The notes below the pieces were generated by a model, which was not told the origin of the DNA, did not search any database, and was given only the letters and a program-made list of their open reading frames with translations. 34,947 bases of DNA from a virus. Location of the stretch: positions 1 through 34,947 of IMG/VR virus record IMGVR_UViG_3300032069_000033. One strand, written 5' to 3'. A program made the translations under genes and the position numbers. Shown here piece after piece: positions 15,591 through 22,703 of this stretch (position 1 is the stretch's first letter; every line of letters begins with the position of its first letter).

Positions 15591-16349
15591 TTAGTCGTTG
15601 ATACCATAATTGGACTCATCGCTCGCCTCGCGGGCCTCTCGCACAACAATGGCTCCCGTCCTCTTGGGTTGATAATTACCGCAATCTCCATAGCACCATG
15701 TCTGACAGCTATAGCAGTACCCGGCACCCATATCGCGGTCGTAGTATTCCTCTGCTTCTTTTTTCCGGCGTGGTTCGTCGGCCTTCCGCGCCCGCGCATT
15801 ATGGATCGCCGTCAAGATCTGCTCATCAGATTGCCTGGGATCGTCGACATCATGGCCTGTGGCCAAGAGATGCCTGCACTCCGCCAAGATCTCCACATCT
15901 GGTCTGCGCCCATCGCCGCTCCATTCCACCGGACTGTAATCACCCCAGCCCCGAGATGAGAGATACACGCTGATCGTATTAGTCTCAAGCTCCTTGCATT
16001 GTCGCTGCTCTTCGGCTTTGCGCGCCTCGATCTCCGTCTTGCGAGATTGATGATCGTCAATCGCGGCCTCCAAGGCGCTGCGTATCGGTACTGGTATTGC
16101 AAGTTGGCGCGCCAGCTTAGCCACCCGACGACCGCCCGACAGATCGACGTTGAGTGCACAGTATTGATTGATCTTGGAGCCCTGTTTGCGGAGATCCTCC
16201 AGCGTCTGGTTATCGGTCACCGCATCCTGGATGTCTATGACATTACACCAGGGCAAACGGACACTCGGTCGCCCAGTACGCGCGAAGACTATCTCATCAT
16301 CATCGACCAGGACCTCACGTTGCGTGTCCTTGTAGATTGTGCGTATCAT
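15591..16349 (-). CDS. Unknown protein with C-terminal Cys cluster, 252 aa
   Basis: The start is ATG 16349 (MIRTIYKDTQREVLVDDDEI), with AAGGAGG 6 bases upstream; the frame is open further upstream but without a good site. The N-terminal part is a short beta domain, the middle is a charged helix (SRKTEIEARKAEEQRQCKEL), and the C-terminus has CYSCQTWCYGDC, a likely metal-binding knuckle. It is the first gene of the leftward control operon. The function is unknown; a nucleic-acid binding or host-modulating role would fit the Cys cluster but is only a guess. Confidence 0.65.
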   Translation of the reverse strand: MIRTIYKDTQREVLVDDDEIVFARTGRPSVRLPWCNVIDIQDAVTDNQTLEDLRKQGSKINQYCALNVDLSGGRRVAKLARQLAIPVPIRSALEAAIDDHQSRKTEIEARKAEEQRQCKELETNTISVYLSSRGWGDYSPVEWSGDGRRPDVEILAECRHLLATGHDVDDPRQSDEQILTAIHNARARKADEPRRKKEAEEYYDRDMGAGYCYSCQTWCYGDCGNYQPKRTGAIVVREAREASDESNYGIND

Positions 16350-16402
16350 TGTGAGCCTCCTTACTCTGTCTGCGATTGAGTCTCTCTCAATCGTCTGTAT
16401 AC

Positions 16403-16431
16403 AACGTAACATAATGATACGTCAAAGTCAA
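16403..16431 (-). promoter_or_regulatory. Leftward promoter of the control operon
   Basis: On the minus strand TTGACT (16431-16426), a 17-base spacer and TACGTT (16408-16403) lie about 55 bases before the ATG at 16349. An overlapping alternative is TTGACG (16425-16420) with GTATAC. ATGATACG occurs inside the spacer on the plus strand and recurs nearby. Confidence 0.55.
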
Positions 16432-16741
16432 GGGAAATCGGCATACGTATGTCAATTTCTGTCGTTTTGCTAGAAATAACAACCCTCTAGGATGCGATAT
16501 AGGAGCGTAACATTTTGTTGCGAGGGGATCGATCTAGAGAAATAACCCCCAAAATCCGCTCATTTTCGAGGGTAGCAAAATGATACGGGCGCAATTCGCA
16601 CGATTTCGCAGGATGGCGAGGGGTGGTGATCATCCCGTCCCCCGAGAACATCCCGTCTAGCGCATCCTGGCGCCATTCAGAGGGGCTCAGAAACTGGGGA
16701 AATGCCCGCGACGTCGGGTATTAGTATGAGGGGATGGACTG
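16432..16741. other. Noncoding 310-bp control region
   Basis: No convincing reading frame. It contains a second ATGATACG at 16579-16586, a direct repeat CATCCCGTC (two copies, 16631-16639 and 16649-16657), and AT-rich tracts with AAATAACAACCC and AAATAACCCCC. In Mu the corresponding region between repressor and early genes holds operators and a transpositional enhancer. These repeats are candidates for such sites, but nothing proves it. Confidence 0.4.
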
Positions 16742-16909
16742 TCAGCCCCAGAGCGAACTGGGCAGGTCCCGGCCGCACTTCGAACATACCTTGGGCTTGC
16801 TACCCAGTGGAATGCGCGATTCACAATGCGGACACTTTTTTTGAAGCAACATCAAAATCGGAGCGATGACGATCGCTATGATTATTCCAACAATGAGTCC
16901 TTCAGCCAT
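16742..16909 (-). CDS. Small membrane-anchored zinc-ribbon protein, 55 aa
   Basis: The product starts MAEGLIVGIIIAIVIAPILM (one transmembrane helix). It continues with KKCPHCESRIPLGSKPKVCS and KCGRDLPSSLWG, a CxxC...CxxC zinc ribbon. Its ATG (16909) overlaps the end of the repressor gene by 8 bases, with GAGGAAGAG upstream, so it is coupled to the repressor and probably expressed in the lysogen. That expression and the membrane anchor suggest a lysogenic conversion or exclusion function, which is inference. Confidence 0.7.
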   Translation of the reverse strand: MAEGLIVGIIIAIVIAPILMLLQKKCPHCESRIPLGSKPKVCSKCGRDLPSSLWG

Positions 16910-17363
16910 TTCTCTTCCTCCCTTTCTTTTGTGCGTTGTACTTCGCAGGCTCTTCCGCTGCTTTCAATACGTTCATCACATTGGGCGTCCGTTCCATATC
17001 CAAGGCGATCGCCAGGTCCGTCGTGTTCGTGATGCCCAGTCCATGCAGCACCGTAAGCATCGCGCGATCCTCTCTTGTGATCGCTTCTTTCGCCCGACGC
17101 TCGATCATCTCCTCAAACTGATGATTGATCTCCTCCTGACGCTCACCGGTCATGAGCCATACGACATCACATCCTAGCTTCCTCAGGCGTTCTTCCATCT
17201 TATTGCCTGGCAGCCATCTCCCGCTTAAATAATCATTGAGTTGCTGGGGGCTGATAGTCAAGGCTTTCGCGAACTCGGTTTTCCAGCCTCGTGCCGATCC
17301 AAAGAGTTGCTGCCCAAAAAGCGCTAAACGCTCCGAAATTCCTGTTTTGGTTGCCAACATCAT
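16902..17363 (-). CDS. CI-like phage repressor, 153 aa
   Basis: The N-terminal DNA-binding domain covers about residues 20-72: GWKTEFAKALTISPQQLNDY, LSGRWLPGNKMEERLRKLGC, then DVVWLMTGE, the typical end of an Xre domain in phage CI proteins. The C-terminal half is charged and helical (EEINHQFEEMIERRAKEAIT) and has no S24 peptidase residues, so self-cleavage is not expected. The gene diverges from the early promoter. Two near-identical 15-bp sites flank that promoter and are probable operators. The start is one of two adjacent ATG codons at 17363/17360; no good ribosome site is seen. Confidence 0.8.
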   Translation of the reverse strand: MMLATKTGISERLALFGQQLFGSARGWKTEFAKALTISPQQLNDYLSGRWLPGNKMEERLRKLGCDVVWLMTGERQEEINHQFEEMIERRAKEAITREDRAMLTVLHGLGITNTTDLAIALDMERTPNVMNVLKAAEEPAKYNAQKKGRKRNG

Positions 17364-17366
17364 TTT

Positions 17367-17416
17367 ACGTGGATTCGCCTAGAAAATTAACTTGACAAAC
17401 GACGTGGAATCACCTA
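17367..17416. promoter_or_regulatory. Paired 15-bp direct repeats, probable operators
   Basis: ACGTGGATTCGCCTA (17367-17381) and ACGTGGAATCACCTA (17402-17416) differ at two positions and are 35 bp apart. The second covers the spacer of the early promoter and overlaps its -10 box; the first lies just before the repressor ATG. This is the arrangement expected for repressor (or Ner) binding that silences the early promoter and tunes the repressor gene. Confidence 0.7.
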
Positions 17417-17420
17417 TATT
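17392..17420 (+). promoter_or_regulatory. Early promoter (sigma70 type)
   Basis: TTGACA (17392-17397), a 17-base spacer and TATATT (17415-17420) make a near-consensus promoter 52 bases before the first early gene. It is overlapped by the proximal operator. Confidence 0.85.
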
Positions 17421-17471
17421 GCGCCATCTAGTTACCGCCTTAATCCATCATCAAATTAACAGGCTGAAGAT

Positions 17472-17684
17472 ATGCAAGAAGAGGCCCGGAATCAACTCGA
17501 CGGAGAATTCATCCGGTACAAGGCCCGCCGCAACGGATGGCGCAAAGTAAAGCAGATCGCCAGGCGCGTCAATCGCAGCAGCGCCGCCGTCTCCCGCGCG
17601 TTTAGTGGCGAGCTCCCAAAGCTCCTCGCCAGGATTGACAAGCTCGTGAGCAAACCGAAGAACTCAAAAAAGGCCGCGGCATGA
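17472..17684 (+). CDS. Ner-like small DNA-binding protein, 70 aa
   Basis: It is the first gene of the rightward early operon, the place of Mu ner, which turns down early transcription. It is very basic, with an HTH-like core (WRKVKQIARRVNRSSAAVSR) followed by AFSGELPKLLARIDKLVSK. Ner itself is about 75 residues. The fold cannot be confirmed by eye, but size, charge and place agree. It overlaps the next gene by four bases. Confidence 0.65.
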   Translation: MQEEARNQLDGEFIRYKARRNGWRKVKQIARRVNRSSAAVSRAFSGELPKLLARIDKLVSKPKNSKKAAA

Positions 17685-18367
17685 AACGAAAACCTGAGAA
17701 TTGCTGTCGCTCTTGCCGAACATCGTTGCCGATCTACGAGTTTAAAACGCTCCGCGGCAAGATCATCCACGTCTGCGGGCGCTGCCGGAACGATCTCCTT
17801 GAGATGGGAATATTCATCAAGGAAGTCCTTGAAAAGGAGAAGTTCGTCGGGCCGCCTCGCGTCATCGTCATGCCGCCAAGCAGTGCTGTCCGTTTCTTTC
17901 GGATTCCCTTCGTGCCCGACACCCCGTTGCCACCGCTCGACCGTAACGCTCTCATCCGCTCCAATCTCGTTGAACCTGAACTCCTGAAGAGATTCCCTGA
18001 ATCCGCTTTTGGTAAACCAGACATCGCGGCGCTGCACAAATTTGCGATGAGACGCGTGATGAAGAGCGATGGCATCAGCGGATTCTCCATCGCCAAGGAG
18101 ACGCGCGTGCTTCCACAGTATGCGGTGGACCGCTTTCTCGAGTTGCAAATCACGGATCCAAAGAGCCCTGAGTTTCATGGGTTCATGCGGTGGATTATTG
18201 ATCATGGTTACACGCTGAATCAGATCGTTCAACGCTCTGATCTCAAAAGACTGTTTACGACGCCCTCCGATGGCAGTCCAACCGCAGAATTAGGGAAATT
18301 CCCTACTACTGATTTCATTGAACCAAAGTCACCCGAAAACCCTTACCCGACCAATGACACGGTTTGA
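17681..18367 (+). CDS. Unknown early protein with N-terminal zinc knuckle, 228 aa
   Basis: The N-terminus has two Cys pairs, CCRSC (8-12) and CGRC (32-35), separated by about 20 residues, as in small treble-clef or ribbon modules. The middle is Pro/hydrophobic-rich, and the C-terminal 100 residues contain helical stretches (SIAKETRVLPQYAVDRFLEL, HGYTLNQIVQRSDLKRLF) that could form an HTH. The ATG overlaps the preceding stop (ATGA). A role in early regulation is inferred from position only. Confidence 0.6.
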   Translation: MKRKPENCCRSCRTSLPIYEFKTLRGKIIHVCGRCRNDLLEMGIFIKEVLEKEKFVGPPRVIVMPPSSAVRFFRIPFVPDTPLPPLDRNALIRSNLVEPELLKRFPESAFGKPDIAALHKFAMRRVMKSDGISGFSIAKETRVLPQYAVDRFLELQITDPKSPEFHGFMRWIIDHGYTLNQIVQRSDLKRLFTTPSDGSPTAELGKFPTTDFIEPKSPENPYPTNDTV

Positions 18368-18743
18368 GCGACTTCAGGCTTATCGACGGACACTCAAAGA
18401 GCGCGGGATCACGCTCTATCACCTCTCACAGATCCTTCGAATCGGCTACGATCGTGTCTATCACTATTTCAATGCCCGTTTCTCGAAAATCTCCAAGCGG
18501 GACCGCAAACTGATTTATCATTGGCTCGTCGACCAGGGCATTATCATTGTCAAGCGCCGTCCTCGCTGTTCCTGCCCGCATTGCGGCAGAGTACATGTCG
18601 AGGCGATCCCGTTCCGCTGCACCACAAAATCCCCTCTTCTTCTAGGAGAGGGTGAGGGTGAGGTTCGATCCCAATCTACGCAACCGCGCGACGGAGCGCA
18701 ATCAGAATCGCTCGACAGGAATCCCGCAAGAATTCCGCAATAA
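18354..18743 (+). CDS. HTH / zinc-motif early protein, 129 aa
   Basis: The ATG at 18354 (MTRFERLQAYRRTLKERGIT) overlaps the stop of the preceding gene by 14 bases. Residues 8-65 form an HTH-like unit (LYHLSQILRIGYDRVYHYFN) followed by CSCPHC, a possible zinc site. From about residue 92 the sequence is read through a REP-like repeat (KSPLLLGEGEGEVR) and low-complexity residues, so the tail is probably a repeat-derived extension rather than a folded domain. Confidence 0.55.
   Translation: MTRFERLQAYRRTLKERGITLYHLSQILRIGYDRVYHYFNARFSKISKRDRKLIYHWLVDQGIIIVKRRPRCSCPHCGRVHVEAIPFRCTTKSPLLLGEGEGEVRSQSTQPRDGAQSESLDRNPARIPQ
18629..18666. repeat. REP-like stem-loop repeat, copy D (inside coding sequence)
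   Basis: CCCCTCTTCTTCTAGGAGAG followed by GGTGAGGGTGAGGTTC. It extends the C-terminus of the 129-residue gene with a Gly/Glu tail. Confidence 0.75.
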
Positions 18744-18761
18744 GAAAACAGAGAGATCCCA

Positions 18762-19004
18762 ATGGCCACCACCGTGTTCACGACCGAAGAAAAGCAAATC
18801 CTCGCCAACAAAATCTTTGAGCTGACCGACAAGCTCAACGTCGCGATCCAGCAGGCGCACGCGGCCGGCCTCACCATCAATCTCATCGCGATCCCGAGCA
18901 TCGCGTCTATCTCTCCGATCATCAAGGCTTTCGTCAATGAGATCGTCCCGTTCGCCGATCCGAAAGAACAATCTCAAGTCAGAACTCTGGACTCTGAACT
19001 TTGA
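18762..19004 (+). CDS. Unknown small early protein, 80 aa
   Basis: Helical N-terminal half (TTEEKQILANKIFELTDKLN) and a hydrophobic centre (AAGLTINLIAIPSIASISPI). It has no known motif. The last ten or so residues (QSQVRTLDSEL) are encoded by the heptad repeat tract at 18976-19017, so the natural end may have been shifted by repeat growth. It lies between the HTH/zinc gene and the CII-like gene. Confidence 0.5.
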   Translation: MATTVFTTEEKQILANKIFELTDKLNVAIQQAHAAGLTINLIAIPSIASISPIIKAFVNEIVPFADPKEQSQVRTLDSEL

Positions 19005-19017
19005 ACTCGGAACTTCC
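18976..19017. repeat. Heptanucleotide tandem repeat tract 3 (6 units)
   Basis: Six units in exact phase: AAGTCAG, AACTCTG, GACTCTG, AACTTTG, AACTCGG and AACTTCC. The tract covers the 3' end of the 80-residue gene and stops exactly at the ATG of the CII-like gene (19018). Confidence 0.8.
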
Positions 19018-19353
19018 ATGCTTGATTACCATCTGATCTTATACGCCACGATCAAAGACTTCGAGCTGAAGGAGCGCATCCGCCGCGTGGATCTCACCTT
19101 CAACGGCTTCCCGCATCTCGCCGCGTGCATCGGGCACAAGAACGAAAGCACGCTCAGAAAGATGTGCGAGCCGCGCGCGAGCAGCAACGGCGCAAAACTC
19201 GGATTCGAGGACGCACTCGTGATCATGGCCGAGACCGAAGACTATCGTCTACTGTACTACCTGAAGGAGGAGCTCAAGCGTCGCCAACAATCCAACCAGC
19301 AGCAGCTCGGCCTTTTCTGCGAGCCGCTGCGCACACTCGAGGACCTCCCATGA
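19018..19353 (+). CDS. CII-like phage regulatory protein, 111 aa
   Basis: The start at ATG 19018 gives MLDYHLILYATIKDFELKER. Residues 20-90 resemble the phage CII / CP76 regulatory family: a 'nGF..LA..iGhk..tLr.k.....' segment (FNGFPHLAACIGHKNESTLR) and a 'lgfedal.Im..T.D...l..L..EL' segment (LGFEDALVIMAETEDYRLLY). Such proteins bind DNA and shift lysis/lysogeny choice. It is placed directly before the transposase and overlaps it by four bases (ATGA). Confidence 0.65.
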   Translation: MLDYHLILYATIKDFELKERIRRVDLTFNGFPHLAACIGHKNESTLRKMCEPRASSNGAKLGFEDALVIMAETEDYRLLYYLKEELKRRQQSNQQQLGLFCEPLRTLEDLP

Positions 19354-21290
19354 CCGAAGAAGTCGCAACCGTCAACCAGGATTCGCAAGTGATAACGTCT
19401 CACGTCTCACTTCTCCCGTCTCACGTCGACATGCCAAGCGTGCCCCACGATCGCATCACCCCGGAGATCCTCCGGAGGGTCGATGCTTTTTGGGGGTCCT
19501 TCTCGGCTGTCAACATTTCGGATGCCGAACGACGGATCGATGAGGAATTTTCGATCTCAGCCGGCCAACAGCGCCGATACAAAGCAGAGCTTCGAAAGCT
19601 TTTCAACCTTGCTTCAAGATCGCCTCTTTCTCTACTCGCAGGGCATCCTCAGATCAAACAAGCCATCGAATTCGTCCTGGTCCGGGACGAGCGAGCGGAC
19701 AAGAACACGCTGCGCAGCGCAAAGCGCCTGTCGGTCATCGTGCCGGCAACAGGAGAACAGATCTCCGTCGAGGAGTTCTTGAAGTCCCTCTATCCTCGAG
19801 AGGGAGTGAACGCCGCGAGCTGCTATCGGGCACTCAGGGCCTTGTGCCTGAAGAAACGAGTCCTCCTCGAACCTTCCGAAGGTTCTCCGCGCCCGTCTTC
19901 GGGCCCTTCGGAAGGTTCCCGCGCGGCAACACTCCAGGACCTTCCCAGCGAGGCGAGCGTGATTCGTTTCCTGCGCAACTGGCGCCAGGAATTCGTCGCC
20001 GTCCGGCGGGGAAGAAGCCGGCACCATGACTGGGAAGCGCAACAGGAGCCCTACGTCACGCGGGATGTCAACGAGTATCGCCCCGGCGAGCTCTGGATCG
20101 GCGATCACACCGAGCTCGACTTCATGGTCCTCAACGAGCGCGGGCAGCTCGACCGGCGCTGGATCTCTGCATTCATCGACATCCGTACCGGGCTGATGAT
20201 AGGTTATCACCTATCGTGGCAGCCGAATTCTCAAACGATCGCGCTTGCGTACCGCAACGGTGTCCTCGGCTCGCAACTCAAGGCATTCACCGGTGAGAAA
20301 TTCGAGGCGGTCCAACTCACCAACGTGCCGGAGATCGTGATGATCGACAATGGCAAGGATTACCGCTCGAAGTATACGAAGCGTGTCTTCGGCAAGATCG
20401 ACTTCGACGATGCCGCCCGTCTCAGCGTGCAACGTCTCACCAGATTGCATTACGTGCTTCGTTACCACGGCCAGTCGAAAGCCCAGATGGAGCGATGGTT
20501 CGGCGTCTACGAAACGATGATCAAATATCTCCCCGGCTATAAGGCGAACGAGTACCGGAACAAACCTGACTCGCTCGCCGAGGACCTCAAGGCCGGTAGG
20601 ATTCTTTCCGTTGCTCAATTCGACGCGATCACCGCCGTCGCCATCAACAGCTACAACAACCGAGTTCGCAAGTCCCTCAAGGACCAGTCGCCTTTGCAGT
20701 GCTATCTCACCAACCAGACTCAGCAGCGTTCGATCGATCTGCGCGTGCTGGATTTTCTGCTGATGAAGGTCCAGGGCCGCCGCATCCGCCGCTGCCAGGT
20801 CACGCTCCTCGGCAAAGAATATTACAGCGACGCGCTCATGGCAGCCAACGATCGAGTCGCCGATGTCTATTACGATCCCCAGGACCTCGGCTTCGTCTCC
20901 ATTTACGTTGACGGCAAGTTCGCGGCGGTCGCTTCGAACAAAGAGATGATCGGTCGCGATGAACGCGGATGGCTGAAGATTCTGCACGAGCGTAAGCACG
21001 CAGAAAAGCAGATGCAGACCGAACTCAAAGAGTACAAGAAGGGCATTACGAACATCGAGGCGAGGATGATGCTGCTCGAGGGGGAGCTGCTGAATGTGAC
21101 GCCGGTCTCGAATGAGCTGCTGCGGGGAAAGGCACCCACCGTAACATTTTTGACCGGCGTCGAGCAGCAGGCAAAGGAGAATCAACGAGAGCTCGAATCG
21201 GAAAAACAAGCCGTCGAGACCCGGAGGAAAGCGAAAGAACGAAATAGGCGTCAGCCGCTCACGCTCGCAATGGTTGATCGCATTAGATAA
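19350..21290 (+). CDS. Mu-type DDE transposase, 646 aa
   Basis: It catalyses integration and replicative transposition of the phage genome. The catalytic triad is visible: D252 in WIGDHTELD, D333 in EIVMIDNGKDYRSK and E381 in SKAQMERWFGVYE. C-terminal parts are a beta-barrel-like region (CQVTLLGKEYYSDALMAAND) and a basic helical end (RRKAKERNRRQPLTLAMVDR) that probably contacts MuB. MuA has 663 residues, so length is normal. ATG 19350 overlaps the CII-like stop. Two oddities: a heptad repeat tract codes for residues 16-27, and a 50-bp cruciform codes for a Ser/Gly/Pro linker near residue 180, just before the catalytic half. Confidence 0.93.
   Translation: MTEEVATVNQDSQVITSHVSLLPSHVDMPSVPHDRITPEILRRVDAFWGSFSAVNISDAERRIDEEFSISAGQQRRYKAELRKLFNLASRSPLSLLAGHPQIKQAIEFVLVRDERADKNTLRSAKRLSVIVPATGEQISVEEFLKSLYPREGVNAASCYRALRALCLKKRVLLEPSEGSPRPSSGPSEGSRAATLQDLPSEASVIRFLRNWRQEFVAVRRGRSRHHDWEAQQEPYVTRDVNEYRPGELWIGDHTELDFMVLNERGQLDRRWISAFIDIRTGLMIGYHLSWQPNSQTIALAYRNGVLGSQLKAFTGEKFEAVQLTNVPEIVMIDNGKDYRSKYTKRVFGKIDFDDAARLSVQRLTRLHYVLRYHGQSKAQMERWFGVYETMIKYLPGYKANEYRNKPDSLAEDLKAGRILSVAQFDAITAVAINSYNNRVRKSLKDQSPLQCYLTNQTQQRSIDLRVLDFLLMKVQGRRIRRCQVTLLGKEYYSDALMAANDRVADVYYDPQDLGFVSIYVDGKFAAVASNKEMIGRDERGWLKILHERKHAEKQMQTELKEYKKGITNIEARMMLLEGELLNVTPVSNELLRGKAPTVTFLTGVEQQAKENQRELESEKQAVETRRKAKERNRRQPLTLAMVDRIR
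19395..19429. repeat. Heptanucleotide tandem repeat tract 4 (5 units, in transposase)
   Basis: ACGTCTC ACGTCTC, then ACTTCTC, CCGTCTC and ACGTCGA in exact phase. It is translated as part of the unstructured N-terminus of the transposase (TSHVSLLPSHV). Confidence 0.8.
19869..19918. repeat. Palindromic element inside the transposase gene
   Basis: GAACCTTCCGAAGG (19869-19882) and its exact complement (19905-19918) flank a smaller hairpin GCCCG-TCTT-CGGGC. Each arm is itself nearly palindromic. The element codes for a low-complexity linker (EPSEGSPRPSSGPSEGS). Confidence 0.8.
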
Positions 21291-21310
21291 CCCCAGGATT
21301 CATCCTGGGG
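21291..21310. repeat. Perfect 8-bp hairpin between transposase and ATPase genes
   Basis: CCCCAGGA-TTCA-TCCTGGGG starts directly after the transposase stop and lies just before the ribosome site of the MuB-like gene. It has no T-tract. It could set the ratio of the two proteins or protect mRNA. Confidence 0.7.
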
Positions 21311-21324
21311 AGAAGGAGATCGCA

Positions 21325-22272
21325 ATGCAAACAACAAGCAAGCTCGCGCTCATCGAACAAGCCCAATTCACGACGGACAAGCCCGAGGAGATCCGAACCC
21401 GCCTGAAAAGCCTGATGGAATCCGGAGAGATTACGCTCCGGGCAATCGGCAGATTCACCGGATACAGTTCGCCGACGATCAGCCAGGCGTTGGACGGGAC
21501 GTACACAGGGGACGTCGAGAAATTGGAAGATGCTCTCGCTCGGTTCTACCGAAATTGGCTCGCGAGCAATCTGATCGTCGAGACGAGCGTCGTGAAGGAG
21601 ATCTATGCGACGATGATGTTGGCCTGGAAGCGCAAAGAGATGGCACAGATAACCGGGCGCTACGGCGTGGGCAAGTCGAAGGCGACGTCCCGGTTCGTCG
21701 CTCTCAATGGAGACTTCGCCGCGTATGTAGAGCTCACGTCAACGACCTCGCCGACGTCGCTCCTGCACCGGATTGCGGAAGCATTGAACGTCGAATCACA
21801 GATGGTCGGCAGCCAGGACGACAAGCTCTTCGCCATTATCCGCGCACTCCAGCGAAAGCCCAGGCTGCTGGTGATCGACGAAGCCGACAACCTGAAAGCC
21901 CGGACCCTGGCAATTCTGAAAGACGTGCACGGAGGCGAGGCATCGGAGCGTTGCGCCGTCATCCTGGTCGGAACCGAACGGCTCAAGAAGCTTCTCCAGG
22001 ACCCGATCCTAGGCTATCTGCGCCGGCGCATTCGGATCAAGCGTGAGGTACGCGACATCGGTTTCGAGGAGGCACGAAAGATTGCCGACTTCTGGCCGCA
22101 CAAGCTCGACAAAGACGAGCTGAGGGAAGCCTGGAACTGGTCGCTAAAACATTTCGGTGTTGCAAGCCTGGTTGCCCTGATGGCCCGAGCGTACGACGAG
22201 ATGCAGATCAACGAGAAGAAAAGGATTGACAGTGAATGCCTCGAAGGAGCGTACGGATGGCTCGTGGACTAA
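21325..22272 (+). CDS. MuB-like transposition target-capture ATPase, 315 aa
   Basis: AAA+ ATPase that coats target DNA and delivers it to the transposase. The N-terminus holds an HTH (ITLRAIGRFTGYSSPTISQA, about residues 32-52), as in MuB. Walker A is GRYGVGKS (111-118) and Walker B LLVIDEAD (D185, E186). The sensor region contains VILVGTERLKK, and LRRRIRIKREV follows. MuB has 312 residues, an excellent match. AAGGAG lies 6 bases before the ATG at 21325. It is separated from the transposase by 34 bases that hold a hairpin. Confidence 0.9.
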   Translation: MQTTSKLALIEQAQFTTDKPEEIRTRLKSLMESGEITLRAIGRFTGYSSPTISQALDGTYTGDVEKLEDALARFYRNWLASNLIVETSVVKEIYATMMLAWKRKEMAQITGRYGVGKSKATSRFVALNGDFAAYVELTSTTSPTSLLHRIAEALNVESQMVGSQDDKLFAIIRALQRKPRLLVIDEADNLKARTLAILKDVHGGEASERCAVILVGTERLKKLLQDPILGYLRRRIRIKREVRDIGFEEARKIADFWPHKLDKDELREAWNWSLKHFGVASLVALMARAYDEMQINEKKRIDSECLEGAYGWLVD

Positions 22273-22281
22273 GAGAACCAA

Positions 22282-22317
22282 TACCCTCTCCACCTAGGAG
22301 AGGGTAGGGTGAGGTTC
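22282..22317. repeat. REP-like stem-loop repeat, copy B
   Basis: A perfect 8-bp stem CCCTCTCC / GGAGAGGG (22284-22291 and 22297-22304) is followed by TAGGGTGAGGTTC. It lies after the ATPase gene and upstream of the next gene's AAGGAGG. Confidence 0.8.
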
Positions 22318-22346
22318 AAACAATCATCTACCACAAGGAGGACATT

Positions 22347-22703
22347 ATGAGTGAGAAGCGATTTCACATCAGCAAGGATGGCAAGGTGCTGACGGATCGA
22401 AAGAACAACACCACGATAAGCGTCGCGAAGTTCCGGATTGATCAGATGCATCGTACGCCCTCCGTTCTTTTCAACGAGGGGGTCGAAGGGAAGAAACAGC
22501 TCAAGATCGCACGGTGGACAATCGACGAAAGTGAATTCAATTTTGGCGCGGTCGAGCCGCCGACAGCTGGTCGTGAGAGAATGGCGCGCAGTGATGACAA
22601 AGCCTTTTTCACGAAAGACGAATTGATCTCGGTCCACCTAGCCCTGCAGACGGCCGCTGACATCACGCTCAAGAAATTGGTCGGGCTCATCCGTTCTGAG
22701 TGA
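22347..22703 (+). CDS. Unknown early protein, 118 aa
   Basis: It starts MSEKRFHISKDGKVLTDRKN after AAGGAGG. The N-terminal half is beta-like and basic, the C-terminal half helical (FFTKDELISVHLALQTAADI). It is placed between the ATPase and GemA genes, where Mu-like phages carry small semi-essential early proteins. No family is recognised. It overlaps the next gene by four bases (GTGA). Confidence 0.6.
   Translation: MSEKRFHISKDGKVLTDRKNNTTISVAKFRIDQMHRTPSVLFNEGVEGKKQLKIARWTIDESEFNFGAVEPPTAGRERMARSDDKAFFTKDELISVHLALQTAADITLKKLVGLIRSE

Noticed and set aside
16902-17363. LexA-type self-cleaving repressor
   Set aside because: The C-terminal half lacks the Ala-Gly cleavage site and the Ser/Lys dyad region; it is too short for an S24 domain.
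20211-21209. Minus-strand open frame of 332 codons
   Set aside because: It is fully antisense to the catalytic and C-terminal part of the transposase, which is certain from its DDE residues.
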